Source: an uncultured Bacilli bacterium (GTDB lineage Bacteria > Bacillota_I > Bacilli_A > RF39 > UBA660). From it: a DNA stretch of 28,026 nt. Shown here one piece after another: positions 6,870-15,300 of this stretch. Numbering within the stretch: position 1 is the stretch's first letter; every line of letters starts with the position of its first letter. The DNA lies in contig CAJUIY010000025.1 in assembly GCA_910586865.1 (NCBI GenBank), positions 1 through 28,026 on the forward strand, written 5' to 3'. Under the pieces are notes generated by a model. The model saw only the letters and a program-made list of their open reading frames with translations, was not told the origin of the DNA and ran no database searches. A program made the translations under genes and the position numbers.

Positions 6870-7825
6870 AAATTAAATTCTCCTTTTCTATTATTTGTAA
6901 TTTCTTTATCATATTCTTTTGCTAATTTTATTATTTCTTTTCTTAATATACACTTATTCAAGATAAAATAAGAATCAAAAACAGGCTCATGAAAGAGTAA
7001 TTGTAGTTTCTCTTTGACGGATGGACTTGAATTACTATAAAACAAATAACTTTTCCCATCTTCTAAAGATATTACATTAAAAATCCATTCCTTATATTCC
7101 TGAAAGACTGCTAACACTTTATCCATATTTTCAAAAATAATCTTTTTTTGAAGTACAGTCAATTGGCCAAATACTTCTGGTAATAGAGAACTAGTTTTTT
7201 CTATTTTTATATCATTTCTCATACTTTTTTCTAGATTTTTTTCTATTTCTTTATAACAAGATTGAAAATAGATTGTAGACCAATTTTTATTTATATTACC
7301 AATTCTTAGTAATTTTTGGTAAGCATATAAATCTCTATTGGTTGTATTACTGCTTTTTAAATTTAAGGTATTATCTAGTATTCCGGCAATTAATATTTTA
7401 CATAAGTTTTGATCAAGTAACTTCTCTTTTTTCTTTTCTAATATTTTTTCAAATAGAATGGTGCAGATAGACCCAATAAATTCAATTTGAGTAGATACTT
7501 CTCGATTATTCCAATAGTTTTCATAACCAGTATGATGATCAATAACTCCTATGATATTTTCTTCTTTAACAAACGTATCAAAAAAAGCTGGATTAGATAC
7601 ATCTAAAAGGATAAATTTAGTGTCTTTTGTTATCTCTATCTTTTGATCAAATTGAAAATTCATATCTTTTATAATAGGAGCAATACTTTCGTTTAATTGT
7701 GCCGTTGTTACAGCATAAGCATTCCATCCTAGACTTCTTAACAGCTTCCGATAAGCAAAGATTCCGCCAAAGGCATCGATATCAATATATTTTTTACCAG
7801 AAGTGATGATGATTTTATTTTTCAT
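6866..7825 (-). CDS. DHH-family phosphoesterase (PpaC-like core, altered motif I)
   Basis: 319 aa, close to the length of family II pyrophosphatases. Recognisable DHH-superfamily motifs are YIDIDAFGG (Asp15, Asp17), LLDVSN (Asp75), the signature IDHH (Asp96-His97-His98) and AGILDNTLNLKSSNTT, which resembles the SDT-LKSPT segment of manganese pyrophosphatases. The first motif lacks the usual His (HxPDxD reads GKKYIDID), so metal binding may differ and true pyrophosphatase activity is doubtful. AAAGGTGAA precedes the ATG. It heads an operon with the overlapping HAD gene and a small membrane protein. Confidence 0.82.
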   Translation of the reverse strand: MKNKIIITSGKKYIDIDAFGGIFAYRKLLRSLGWNAYAVTTAQLNESIAPIIKDMNFQFDQKIEITKDTKFILLDVSNPAFFDTFVKEENIIGVIDHHTGYENYWNNREVSTQIEFIGSICTILFEKILEKKKEKLLDQNLCKILIAGILDNTLNLKSSNTTNRDLYAYQKLLRIGNINKNWSTIYFQSCYKEIEKNLEKSMRNDIKIEKTSSLLPEVFGQLTVLQKKIIFENMDKVLAVFQEYKEWIFNVISLEDGKSYLFYSNSSPSVKEKLQLLFHEPVFDSYFILNKCILRKEIIKLAKEYDKEITNNRKGEFNL

Positions 7826-7844
7826 AATCGTTCACCTTTTCCTC

Positions 7845-7853
7845 ATTTTATCA
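7845..7853 (-). promoter_or_regulatory. Extended -10 promoter of the DHH-HAD operon
   Basis: On the minus strand TGaTAAAAT lies about 20 bases before the DHH start. The -35 is poor, as often with extended -10 promoters. It is divergent from the GNAT promoter some 55 bases away. Confidence 0.5.
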
Positions 7854-7905
7854 CAAGTAACATTAAAAGAGTAGTATTTGTTAGCTATTTTTCAAAAGGA
7901 AAATA

Positions 7906-7914
7906 TGGTATACT
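7906..7914 (+). promoter_or_regulatory. Extended -10 promoter of the GNAT gene
   Basis: TGgTATACT lies 22 bases upstream of the ATG, with a GGGAGGT ribosome site between. No convincing -35 at 17 bases (TATTTT). Confidence 0.55.
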
Positions 7915-7936
7915 AATAAAAATAGGGAGGTAATCT

Positions 7937-8419
7937 ATGATAAAATTACGAAATTTAAATTTAGAACCATTAAGAATTCATGTTGAGAGTGGTCATTATC
8001 AGCTAGTAAGACGATTAGCGGAAAATCAAGGAGTTTATGATTTTATATCAAAAAGGTTTGGTGAATGGGTAAAACCACCAATTTCTGAAGATCAATATGA
8101 AATAGACAAGGCCTATGTGATAGCAAATAATAATCAAGAAAAAATTGGAATGTGTGGGAGTACAAAAGGGAGTGTAAATTCCGGTGGAATCATTGACCTT
8201 TGGGTAGCGATAGACGAGAGTTATAGAAGAAAAGGGTATGGTGAAAAAGTAGTAGTTCAAATGACAGAATATTTTTTAGATACTATACCAAAATTAGATA
8301 ATATATCATTAGCGATAAAAAAAGAGAATATTGCTAGTAATAAGGTAGCAATGCTTTCAGGCTATACTTTTGATTATGAACAGGATGGTAAGAATTACTA
8401 TAGCTATTTTGGGAAATAA
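7937..8419 (+). CDS. GNAT family N-acetyltransferase
   Basis: 160 aa. The acetyl-CoA pyrophosphate-binding motif A is visible as RRKGYGEKVV (about residues 96-105), preceded by the beta strand IIDLWVAIDESY. The C-terminal motif B region reads ALKK-like AIKKENIASNKVAMLSGY, typical of GNAT folds where the Asn/Lys face CoA. The acceptor substrate is unknown; the N-terminal half has no recognisable specificity signature. It is a single-gene unit with its own extended -10 promoter and GGGAGG ribosome site, divergent from the DHH operon. No signal peptide. Confidence 0.88.
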   Translation: MIKLRNLNLEPLRIHVESGHYQLVRRLAENQGVYDFISKRFGEWVKPPISEDQYEIDKAYVIANNNQEKIGMCGSTKGSVNSGGIIDLWVAIDESYRRKGYGEKVVVQMTEYFLDTIPKLDNISLAIKKENIASNKVAMLSGYTFDYEQDGKNYYSYFGK

Positions 8420-8466
8420 GAAAAGGGTTATTTAAAAAAGAAATTTCTATTTTATTTGTGAACATA

Positions 8467-8495
8467 ATAAAACTCGAAACATAAAAGTTCGAGTT
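8467..8495 (-). terminator. Terminator downstream of tRNA-Lys
   Basis: Minus-strand AACTCGAA (8488-8495) pairs with TTCGAGTT (8471-8478) across 9 bases, followed by TTTTATT. It lies 12 bases after the tRNA 3' end. Confidence 0.7.
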
Positions 8496-8506
8496 TGTAA
8501 TCTATT

Positions 8507-8582
8507 TGGTGGACTGTTAGGGATTCGAACCCTAGACCCACTGATTAAGAGTCAGTTGCTCTACCAACTGAGCTAACAGTCC
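8507..8582 (-). tRNA. tRNA-Lys (anticodon CTT)
   Basis: A full 76-nt cloverleaf on the minus strand: acceptor GGACTGT/ACAGTCC, D arm GCTC-GAGC, anticodon loop CTCTTAA, T loop TTCGAAT, discriminator A and encoded CCA. Reads AAG codons. Stands alone with its own promoter and terminator. Confidence 0.97.
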
Positions 8583-8601
8583 ATTTGTAAATTTCTAATT
8601 T

Positions 8602-8610
8602 AGTATAACA
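8602..8610 (-). promoter_or_regulatory. Extended -10 promoter of tRNA-Lys
   Basis: On the minus strand TGtTATACT lies about 20 bases before the tRNA 5' end; at 17 bases upstream the -35 is only TTTCAT. Confidence 0.5.
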
Positions 8611-8690
8611 CAGAATAATATATAATGAAATACCTAAAATAACTTTTTTGACTTAAACTTTTGAATCATTTAGAATCTAAAAAATAAAAT

Positions 8691-8801
8691 GCCGTTTTCT
8701 CTTGTATTATAGGAATCAAAGGATATAGAGTCTACCAATACAATACCAAAAACTATCATGTAAAAAAAATGGTAATGCCAACTTTGTTACTCACTTACTA
8801 A
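8691..8801 (+). other. Possible decayed remnant of a choloylglycine hydrolase C-terminus
   Basis: The roughly 370 bases between tRNA-Lys and the rfbA pseudogene hold no intact gene. One plus-strand stretch reads FSCIIGIKGYRVYQYNTKNY and ends at TAA; it loosely recalls the SC..x..KG(I)YYYxTY segment at the end of choloylglycine hydrolases such as the one at 3590-4564. The similarity is weak and read by eye, and there is no start or upstream frame. Confidence 0.2.
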
Positions 8802-8828
8802 CACAAAAGATTATCTCGAAATTGAGTA

Positions 8829-8868
8829 TTTTTTTGATGCTGTGAAAGATTTTCTTTCATCAAAAAAA
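8829..8868. repeat. Long interrupted palindrome
   Basis: TTTTTTTGAT (8829-8838) is inverted as ATCAAAAAAA (8859-8868), with an inner stem GAAAGA/TCTTTC (8844-8849/8853-8858) and a 5-base bulge. It can fold on either strand and lies next to the rfbA terminator, whose U-run it shares. Confidence 0.6.
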
Positions 8869-8906
8869 TAGAGGGAGTGAAAAATTAGATAGATTTTCAC
8901 CTCCCT
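8862..8906 (-). terminator. Terminator of the rfbA pseudogene
   Basis: On the minus strand AGGGAGGTGAAAA (8894-8906) pairs with TTTTTCACTCCCT (8872-8884) with one bulged G, followed by a seven-T run (A-run 8862-8868 on plus). The terminator survives intact although the gene does not. Confidence 0.8.
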
Positions 8907-8951
8907 ATGTATTATTCTGTAGCCATATCTTTTCTAATTATAAAAGATATG

Positions 8952-9830
8952 CTACTTTCTGGTTAATACTTTCTTTAAATGCTTTCCATAGTTATTTTTA
9001 CTCATTAAGTTTGCTCTTTCCTCTAATTTTTCGGCATCAATCCAAGAAATATTATATGCTATTTCCTCAGGACAACAAATCACTTTATCTTTGTTTTTTT
9101 GAATAGAACGAATCATCGATATTGAATCATATAAACTTTCATCTGTTCCTGTATCAAACCAGGTAAAACCTCCTCCCAAAAGTTCTGCTTTTAATCTGTT
9201 ATTCTGTAAATAAATATCATTAAGTGTTGTAATTTCAATTTCACCTCTTTTAGATGGCATAACAGTCTTTGCATATTCACTTACTCCTTGAGGATAAAAA
9301 TAAAGACCAGTGATAGCAAAATCACTCTTTGGTAGAGAAGGCTTTTCTTCAATACTAAGTATATGATGGTTACTATCAAGTTCCACAATACCAAATCTTT
9401 CAGGATCTTTTACCTGATAACCAAAAATAGTTGCGATATCTTTATTAGTAGCATTATCATTATTGTTTTTCAGTTTATTAGTGAATCCATCTCCATAAAA
9501 TATATTATCTCCAAGTACCATAGAGCAACTATCTTCACCGATAAATTTTTCTCCTATAATAAAGGCATCCGCAAGTCCTCTAGGACTGTTTTATACAGCG
9601 TAGTGAATATCAATACCAAATTGATTCCTATCTTTTAGTAATCGTTGAAAATTTTCTTGATCTTGTGGCGTAGTAATTACTAAAATATCTCTTATTCCTG
9701 CTAGCATTAATGTTGATAGCGGATAAAAAATCATTGGTTTATCATAAATAGGCATCAGTTGTTTACTAATCCCTTCTGTTATTGGATAAAGTCTAGTTAC
9801 AGACCCTCCTGCTAAAATTATTCCTTTCAT
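8952..9830 (-). pseudogene. rfbA: Glucose-1-phosphate thymidylyltransferase, nonsense-interrupted
   Basis: The frame encodes a full-length RfbA/RmlA (292 codons), which makes dTDP-glucose from glucose-1-phosphate and dTTP for rhamnose and related sugars. Landmarks are MKGIILAGGS, KQLMPIYDKPM, MVLGDNIFYG, IEEKPSLPKSDFAITGLYFY and GGGFTWFDTGT. A TAA stop at 9591-9593 falls where the family reads HYAVQESPRGLAD; the frame continues unbroken after it (NSPRGLADAFIIGEKFIGED), so a CAA-to-TAA change is the likely cause. The next codon is Asn instead of Glu, and the nucleotide-binding GGSGTR is GGSVTR, so more than one key position has decayed. There are no rfbB, rfbC or rfbD neighbours. GGGAGG still precedes the ATG. 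The C-terminal part could be annotated separately as a 189-aa frame starting MVLGDN, but would lack the catalytic N-terminus. Confidence 0.9.
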
Positions 9831-9929
9831 TTTTTCAAACCTCCCATATAATTTCCTTTTTTACTCTTTTCTAACAATGTTATTATAAATTATTTAGAAA
9901 AAAATAGTAATCTAAGATTCTATGTAATA

Positions 9930-10008
9930 GGAGAGCTTTTCTCCACTGTTTTTTTGCTAGATTAGATGTTTTTTCACTAAAAAAGGAGCTTAACTCCATT
10001 GTTTTTTT
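9930..10008. repeat. Two tandem GGAG/CTCC hairpins with T-runs
   Basis: GGAGA-TCTCC (9930-9944) followed by actgTTTTTTT, and GGAG-CTCC (9985-9997) followed by attgTTTTTTT, are spaced 55 bases apart and look like diverged copies of one unit. The second is also flanked by six As, so on the minus strand it can end the lipoprotein peptidase gene that stops at 10034. The first points along plus, where no gene precedes it. Confidence 0.6.
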
Positions 10009-10033
10009 ATATTAAATTAAATCTCTCTATTTT

Positions 10034-11662
10034 TTATTTTGTTTTACACTTTTCTTTTATGAATTTTTTGTTTTCCTCTACAAAATTTTCGTATTCATAA
10101 TCAGCGTCTGGATTAGCAAATATAATTGGTTTTAATAATGGGAATTCCTGTAACAATTCATTATCATCATAGTCAAGATGTTCATAACAATCTAGGAAAG
10201 TAGTAGATTCTATAAAATTCTCTTGATAATCTTCTTTTATATCATTCCTATCTTTTTCTCCTTTAAAGTAGTAACTTGATAAAAAATCTAAATATTTAGT
10301 TTCTGATTGATAAAAGTCAATAATGAATTTTCGATCCAATTTATTTTTTGTGGTAAGATATTCGTTATCATTTGATATACAACATTCTATTATATTTAAC
10401 ATCTGTAAATTTTCTTCGATGGTAAAATCAGGATGAGTAGAGGTATAATCAACCATATTGGATAATACTTTGTGAAAAATATCTAATTTATAGTTATAAC
10501 GAATACTTTTTTCAGCATCTTTTGATGAGATTTTATTTGATTTCATTATGTTAAACCCAATATTGTTGTAACCATTTTTTCCATCAAAGGCAGCTAAAAT
10601 TTTGTATAGTTTATATTTTTCTTTTTTTGATTTCACTCCACAGAATTGGTAGAAAGCCTCTGGATTCGCATCACTAATTGCATTATAATAATCTTCATAA
10701 GCCATATTATCATGAAATAATCCTAGTAATAGTATTAAAGATTCATCTTCTCGTTCATATGGATAGGCAAAATCAAAAGAATTTACTTCGAAATAGCCAA
10801 GCTCTTTATCTAAAGCATAAGTAGAAGATTCTGCGGAAGCTTCCATTAAAGTGGAATTTCCGCCTAGTATTTCTTCAAATTTTTGTCCTTTTTTAAGTCT
10901 GTGTTTACATGGATGAGATTTAAGGTGTGATAGCTCGTGTTTTAATGTTATTTCATGTTTATCTATTAAATCATCATATTTATTTTTTTTAGGCACTTTT
11001 TTTATTGCTTTTTTATCCATAATAATACGATTTTCTTTTGAATTATAAGTAGCACATACATAACTGTCACTATAATTTTCATTTAAAGTTCCAAATACTA
11101 CTTTTAAATTCCTTATTCTACAAATATCTTCTAAAAAATCATTGGTAGACTCTTTTTTTAGTTCTTTTAGTAAAAATTCTAAAGCCACTTGAAAGGCTGT
11201 ATTAGATTTGTAATCGTTAAAATTATTTGTTGAAGAATCAAATGGATTTTGGAATTCTGGATGTTTTTTTACATAGGCTGTAGTATTTTTACTAATAATA
11301 CGATATAGTTTCTTCATGGTGAAAGAATCTTGATGATGATATTCTTGATAGGTATTATCCAATGCAAGAATTTTGTCTATCTCTTTCTTTGAAGGATAAT
11401 ATTTTTCATTTGGATATTCCACATCAATAGTGGAAAAATAATCTAAATACTCAGTAACTAATTTTTCCATCTCTATTTTTTTTAATTCTTCAGGTGTTAG
11501 AGTAGGTGATGGAGTACTCGTTACTTGAGTATCTATTTCTGTTTCTATTTCCTTTCTTAATTGCTTTTTATCTGCATTTGTACAGCCAGAAGCTCCCAAG
11601 GAAATGGATAAAGCTGTCAAAAAAGCAAGTAAAGTTTTTTTTGAATGATGATAATTTGCCAT
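10034..11662 (-). CDS. Lipoprotein with HExxH zinc-metallopeptidase motif
   Basis: 542 aa. A type II signal peptide (SKKTLLAFLTALSISLG) ends in the lipobox ASGC with Cys27, so the protein is anchored outside the membrane. A Thr/Pro/Ser linker (TSTPSPTLTPEE, about 48-59) follows. The catalytic motif is HELSH (His242, Glu243, His246); TLMEASAES downstream (Glu274 or Glu278) fits the third zinc ligand of gluzincins. The rest is alpha-helical and matches no family I know. GGGGGAA precedes the ATG. It is a single-gene unit with a good promoter and a terminator-like hairpin. The substrate is unknown; secreted peptidase is an inference from motif and location. Only the MANYHH start fits the ribosome site. 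Confidence 0.8.
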   Translation of the reverse strand: MANYHHSKKTLLAFLTALSISLGASGCTNADKKQLRKEIETEIDTQVTSTPSPTLTPEELKKIEMEKLVTEYLDYFSTIDVEYPNEKYYPSKKEIDKILALDNTYQEYHHQDSFTMKKLYRIISKNTTAYVKKHPEFQNPFDSSTNNFNDYKSNTAFQVALEFLLKELKKESTNDFLEDICRIRNLKVVFGTLNENYSDSYVCATYNSKENRIIMDKKAIKKVPKKNKYDDLIDKHEITLKHELSHLKSHPCKHRLKKGQKFEEILGGNSTLMEASAESSTYALDKELGYFEVNSFDFAYPYEREDESLILLLGLFHDNMAYEDYYNAISDANPEAFYQFCGVKSKKEKYKLYKILAAFDGKNGYNNIGFNIMKSNKISSKDAEKSIRYNYKLDIFHKVLSNMVDYTSTHPDFTIEENLQMLNIIECCISNDNEYLTTKNKLDRKFIIDFYQSETKYLDFLSSYYFKGEKDRNDIKEDYQENFIESTTFLDCYEHLDYDDNELLQEFPLLKPIIFANPDADYEYENFVEENKKFIKEKCKTK

Positions 11663-11696
11663 CTATAAATTCCCCCTTTTGTCAAAAATTTCTTGT

Positions 11697-11725
11697 ATTA
11701 TAACACAAAATAGAGTGTTACGCAA
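11697..11725 (-). promoter_or_regulatory. Promoter of the lipoprotein peptidase
   Basis: Minus strand: TTGCGT (11720-11725), 17-base spacer, TATAAT (11697-11702) preceded by an extended TGt. The -10 ends 34 bases before the ATG. Confidence 0.75.
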
Positions 11726-11816
11726 ATTTTTTTGGTAATAAATAAAAATTTTTCTTGATTTATGGAAGATTTTATAGTAATCTATAGGTGCAAGCGAAAA
11801 AATATATAAAAATTAC

Positions 11817-11845
11817 TTGCAATATTAGAAAAAATGAGATAAAAT
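11817..11845 (+). promoter_or_regulatory. Promoter of the Ile-Asn-Glu tRNA operon
   Basis: TTGCAA (11817-11822), 17-base spacer, TAAAAT (11840-11845), about 22 bases before the first tRNA. No terminator separates the three following tRNAs. Confidence 0.7.
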
Positions 11846-11867
11846 GAAAAAGTAACAAATTATTAAT

Positions 11868-11944
<77 letters not shown>

Positions 11945-11952
11945 TTAATAGT

Positions 11953-12029
11953 GCCTCAATAGCTCAGTTGGTTAGAGCACTTGACTGTTAATCAAGGGGT
12001 CCTAGGTTCAAGTCCTAGTTGGGGCGCCA
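11953..12029 (+). tRNA. tRNA-Asn (anticodon GTT)
   Basis: 77 nt: acceptor GCCTCAA/TTGGGGC with one G-U pair, anticodon loop CTGTTAA, discriminator G and encoded CCA. Eight bases after tRNA-Ile. Confidence 0.97.
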
Positions 12030-12037
12030 TTTATTTT

Positions 12038-12114
12038 GGCGAGTTGGTGAAGTGGCTTAACACACTGCCCTTTCACGGCAGCATTCACGGATTCGAATTC
12101 CGTACTCGTCACCA
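12038..12114 (+). tRNA. tRNA-Glu (anticodon TTC)
   Basis: 77 nt: acceptor GGCGAGT/ACTCGTC with one G-U pair, anticodon loop CTTTCAC, T loop TTCGAAT, encoded CCA. Eight bases after tRNA-Asn and just before a terminator. Confidence 0.96.
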
Positions 12115-12124
12115 ATTTTGTAGT

Positions 12125-12147
12125 AAACTCCAATAGGAGTTTTTCTT
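12125..12147 (+). terminator. Terminator of the three-tRNA operon
   Basis: AAACTCC (12125-12131) pairs with GGAGTTT (12136-12142) across an AATA loop, followed by a T-rich tract. Confidence 0.8.
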
Positions 12148-12157
12148 TTAAAAAATA

Positions 12158-12186
12158 TTGACATCTTTTAAAAAATCCTGTAATAT
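12158..12186 (+). promoter_or_regulatory. Promoter of tRNA-Ser
   Basis: Perfect TTGACA (12158-12163), 17-base spacer, TAATAT (12181-12186). The expected start is only a few bases from the tRNA 5' end. Confidence 0.75.
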
Positions 12187-12199
12187 TATAAGTGCGTTT

Positions 12200-12290
12200 G
12201 GAGTAGTACTCAAGAGGCTGAAGAGGCGCCCCTGCTAAGGGTGTAGGTCGGGCAACTGGCGCGAGAGTTCAAATCTCTCCTACTCCGCCA
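12200..12290 (+). tRNA. tRNA-Ser (anticodon GCT)
   Basis: 91 nt with the long variable arm typical of tRNA-Ser: acceptor GGAGTAG/CTACTCC, anticodon loop CTGCTAA, discriminator G and encoded CCA. It reads AGC/AGT codons and has its own promoter and terminator. Confidence 0.97.
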
Positions 12291-12301
12291 TAGTAAAAAT
12301 T

Positions 12302-12326
12302 AACCTTTGGAATCAAAGGTTTTTTT
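12302..12326 (+). terminator. Terminator of tRNA-Ser
   Basis: AACCTTTG (12302-12309) pairs perfectly with CAAAGGTT (12314-12321) across GAAT, followed by a run of Ts to 12326. Confidence 0.9.
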
Positions 12327-12347
12327 ATTTATATTTATTTTTTTTCA

Positions 12348-12356
12348 TGATATAAT
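12348..12356 (+). promoter_or_regulatory. Extended -10 promoter of the cyclic glucan operon
   Basis: TGaTATAAT, perfect -10 with extension, 33 bases before the ATG at 12390. At 17 bases upstream the -35 is TTTATA. GGGAG (12377-12381) is the ribosome site. Confidence 0.65.
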
Positions 12357-12389
12357 AATAAATATAGTGATAAAGATGGGAGCGGTTCT

Positions 12390-15300
12390 ATGCATCAGTT
12401 AATTAAAAGATTTTTAAATGATTATCATAATATTAGTAGATATTATCGATATTTAGTTGATAAAACAAAGCAACATGAAAACGTTGGGATTACTAGTGAA
12501 TGGTTAATTGATAATTATTATTTAGTAGTAGAATATAAAAAAATGATAGAAAAAGATAAGAAGAGTATCTCAAAAATGCTTCATAATTCAAAAATGTTAT
12601 ACCCGTTATTACAAGATATTGTTATTCATAATGAATATAATATTAATTATAAATTATTAGTAAAAGAGGTAAATTCTTATCAAAGAAAAAATGATATTTA
12701 TTTTACTTATGAAGAGTTTTCGTTACTACCAGTACTATTATATTTTATTTATACGAAAAAATTAGATCATATTTTAGAAAGTGTTTGTCATGATTTAGAA
12801 GTAGAAGAGGTGGTAAAACATAAAATAGAAAGTTTTCATGATAGTAACTATAGTTTTTCTAGTATATTAGGAGATGAGAAACTCTTACAGGATGATACCT
12901 ATATTTTTGAAATGAATCGTCAATTAAGAGAAACTGGAAAAGAAAGCAATTACTTTTTTAAAGAATTAACCAAATTGTTAGAGGAACACAAAAAGAGCTT
13001 AAAAGACATTGTTAGGGATAAATATCAAGAAAAAATGCATGACACGATGTTAATATCAAATATATTCACGGACATTAAAGATATTCTAATTTATGATATT
13101 GAGACTAATTATTCTAAAATGAATCAATGTGAAAAAATATTAATGGAAGATTCTATTTATAATAAAATGACTTCAGAAACAAAAGAATGCTACCGAAAGA
13201 AAATTACAAAATTAGCAAAGAAAAGACATATGAATGAGTATGATTTCGCTAAAGAATTGTTAGAAGAGGCAAAAGAGAAAGATTGTCATATAGGATATTT
13301 ATTGTTTCAGAATACTTCTATCAGGTTAAAAACAGTAAGTTATATTACCTCTATTTTTGTACTAAGTATTTTATTAGCTTGGATGTTATCCTATTTCTTT
13401 ATTACACCTAAATTTTTAGGATTTGTAATCCTATTGATACCATCTATCCAATTAATTACACAACTTGTACATCAAATTCTTATGTCTTTTATAAAACCAA
13501 AGCCACTCTTTAAAATGAATTATTTAAAAGGCTTGCCAGAAGAGAGTAGCTGTATGGTAGTAATTCCAACTATTATTTCGGATACCAGAAAAATAAAAGA
13601 TGTTTTTGATCGATTAGAAACTTATTATTTAATGAATAAAAGTAATCATCTTTATTTTACTTTACTAGCAGATGCAAAAAAAGAAGAAGAGGAAGTAATG
13701 CCATATGATAGAGAAATTATTGATTTTGGTGTTGAATATGTAAGAAAGTTAAATAAAAAATATAAAAAGGATTTATTTCATTTTGTTTATCGAAAAAGAG
13801 TTTGGAGTGAGGATGAAGATGCCTTTTTAGGATATGAAAGAAAAAGGGGGGCACTTCTTCATTTTAATCGTCTTCTTTTGAAAAAAACAACACCAAGTTT
13901 TGAAAAACAGTATTTTAATGTGCATACTCTTTCTGAATTTGATGTAAAAATTAAGTATGTGATTTCTCTTGATACGGATACAGAACCTGTTTTGAATTCG
14001 TTATTAAAGTTAATTGGGTGTATGGCACATCCTTTAAATAAACCAGTTCTAAATCAAGAAAAAAATAAAGTAATCTCTGGTTATGGTATGATTCAACCAA
14101 AAGTCAGTACGGATATTGAAGCAACCAATACCTCTTTATTTTCTCAGATTTTTGCAGGGATTGGTGGGTTTGATACTTATAGTGCCTTAGCACCAAACGT
14201 TTATCAAGATGTATTTTCAGAAGGTAACTTTGTAGGAAAAGGTATTTACGATTTAGAAATTTTTGATCAAGTTTTATATGAAAGATTTCCAGAACACCTT
14301 ATTTTAAGTCATGATTTATTAGAGGGGAGTTATCTTCGTTGTGGGTATGCTTCTGATATTGAAATTGTGGATGGATTTCCTTCTAAATTTTTAGTAGAAG
14401 CCTCTAGAAATCATCGATGGGCTAGAGGAGATAGTCAAATTATCTCTTATCTTGGTGCTAAAGTAAAAAATAAAAATAAAGAACTTGAGACAAATCCCCT
14501 TAATTTATTAGAAAAGTATAAGATATTAGATAACATAATTCGAATGTTTGTTTATCCTAGTCTTTTATTCATTCTTGTATTAACAATATTCAAAGAAAAA
14601 TATCAACTTTTATTTTTACTATTTACACTTTTGGTAGTTGCTTTTCCGATTCTTTCTTTTTTAAGAAGCAAATTATATGTAAAAAAAGAACTAACAACTA
14701 CTGTCTATTATAAAGATTTATTATATGGCGGAAAGGCTTTGCTTTTAAGAACTGCTACTGTTTTTTCTACCATTCCTTACTATACGAATTTATATATGGA
14801 TGCTTTTGTGAGAGCAATCTACCGCATGTTTTACTCTCATAAGAATTTACTTAGTTGGACTTCGTCAGAAGATGCTAGTAAAACGATATCCTCTTCTTTT
14901 CTGAATTACGTAAGAGAATTTTCTTATCAAATTATTTTTTCTATTATCTTATTAATAGTAGCTATTTTTATGCAAAATATAATTGGTATTGTAGTAGCAA
15001 CCATCTTTTTCATGGCACCTCTTTTAACCTATTATATTAGTCTTGATTTAGATGATGATTCCAATCAAGAAAAATTAGATGAAAAAGAAGAAGAGGAATT
15101 CTTATCGATTGCTAATAAAACATGGAATTATTTTTCTTCTTTCCTAAAAGAAGAATATAATTATTTAATTCCTGATAATTATCAAGAAACCAGAGAAGAG
15201 AAGTTAGAATATCGTACTTCACCTACTAACATTGGATATTCTTTAACTAGTGTTATTAGTGCTTATTTTCTAGGATTGATTGATATTGATAAGTGTATGG

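Noticed and set aside
9591..9593. TAA within rfbA as a recoded sense codon
   Set aside because: TAA ends many other genes in the window, and further key residues of rfbA have changed, so decay is the better explanation.
9363..9638. Plus-strand 91-aa frame over rfbA
   Set aside because: Antisense shadow of the rfbA pseudogene, with no recognisable protein and no ribosome site.
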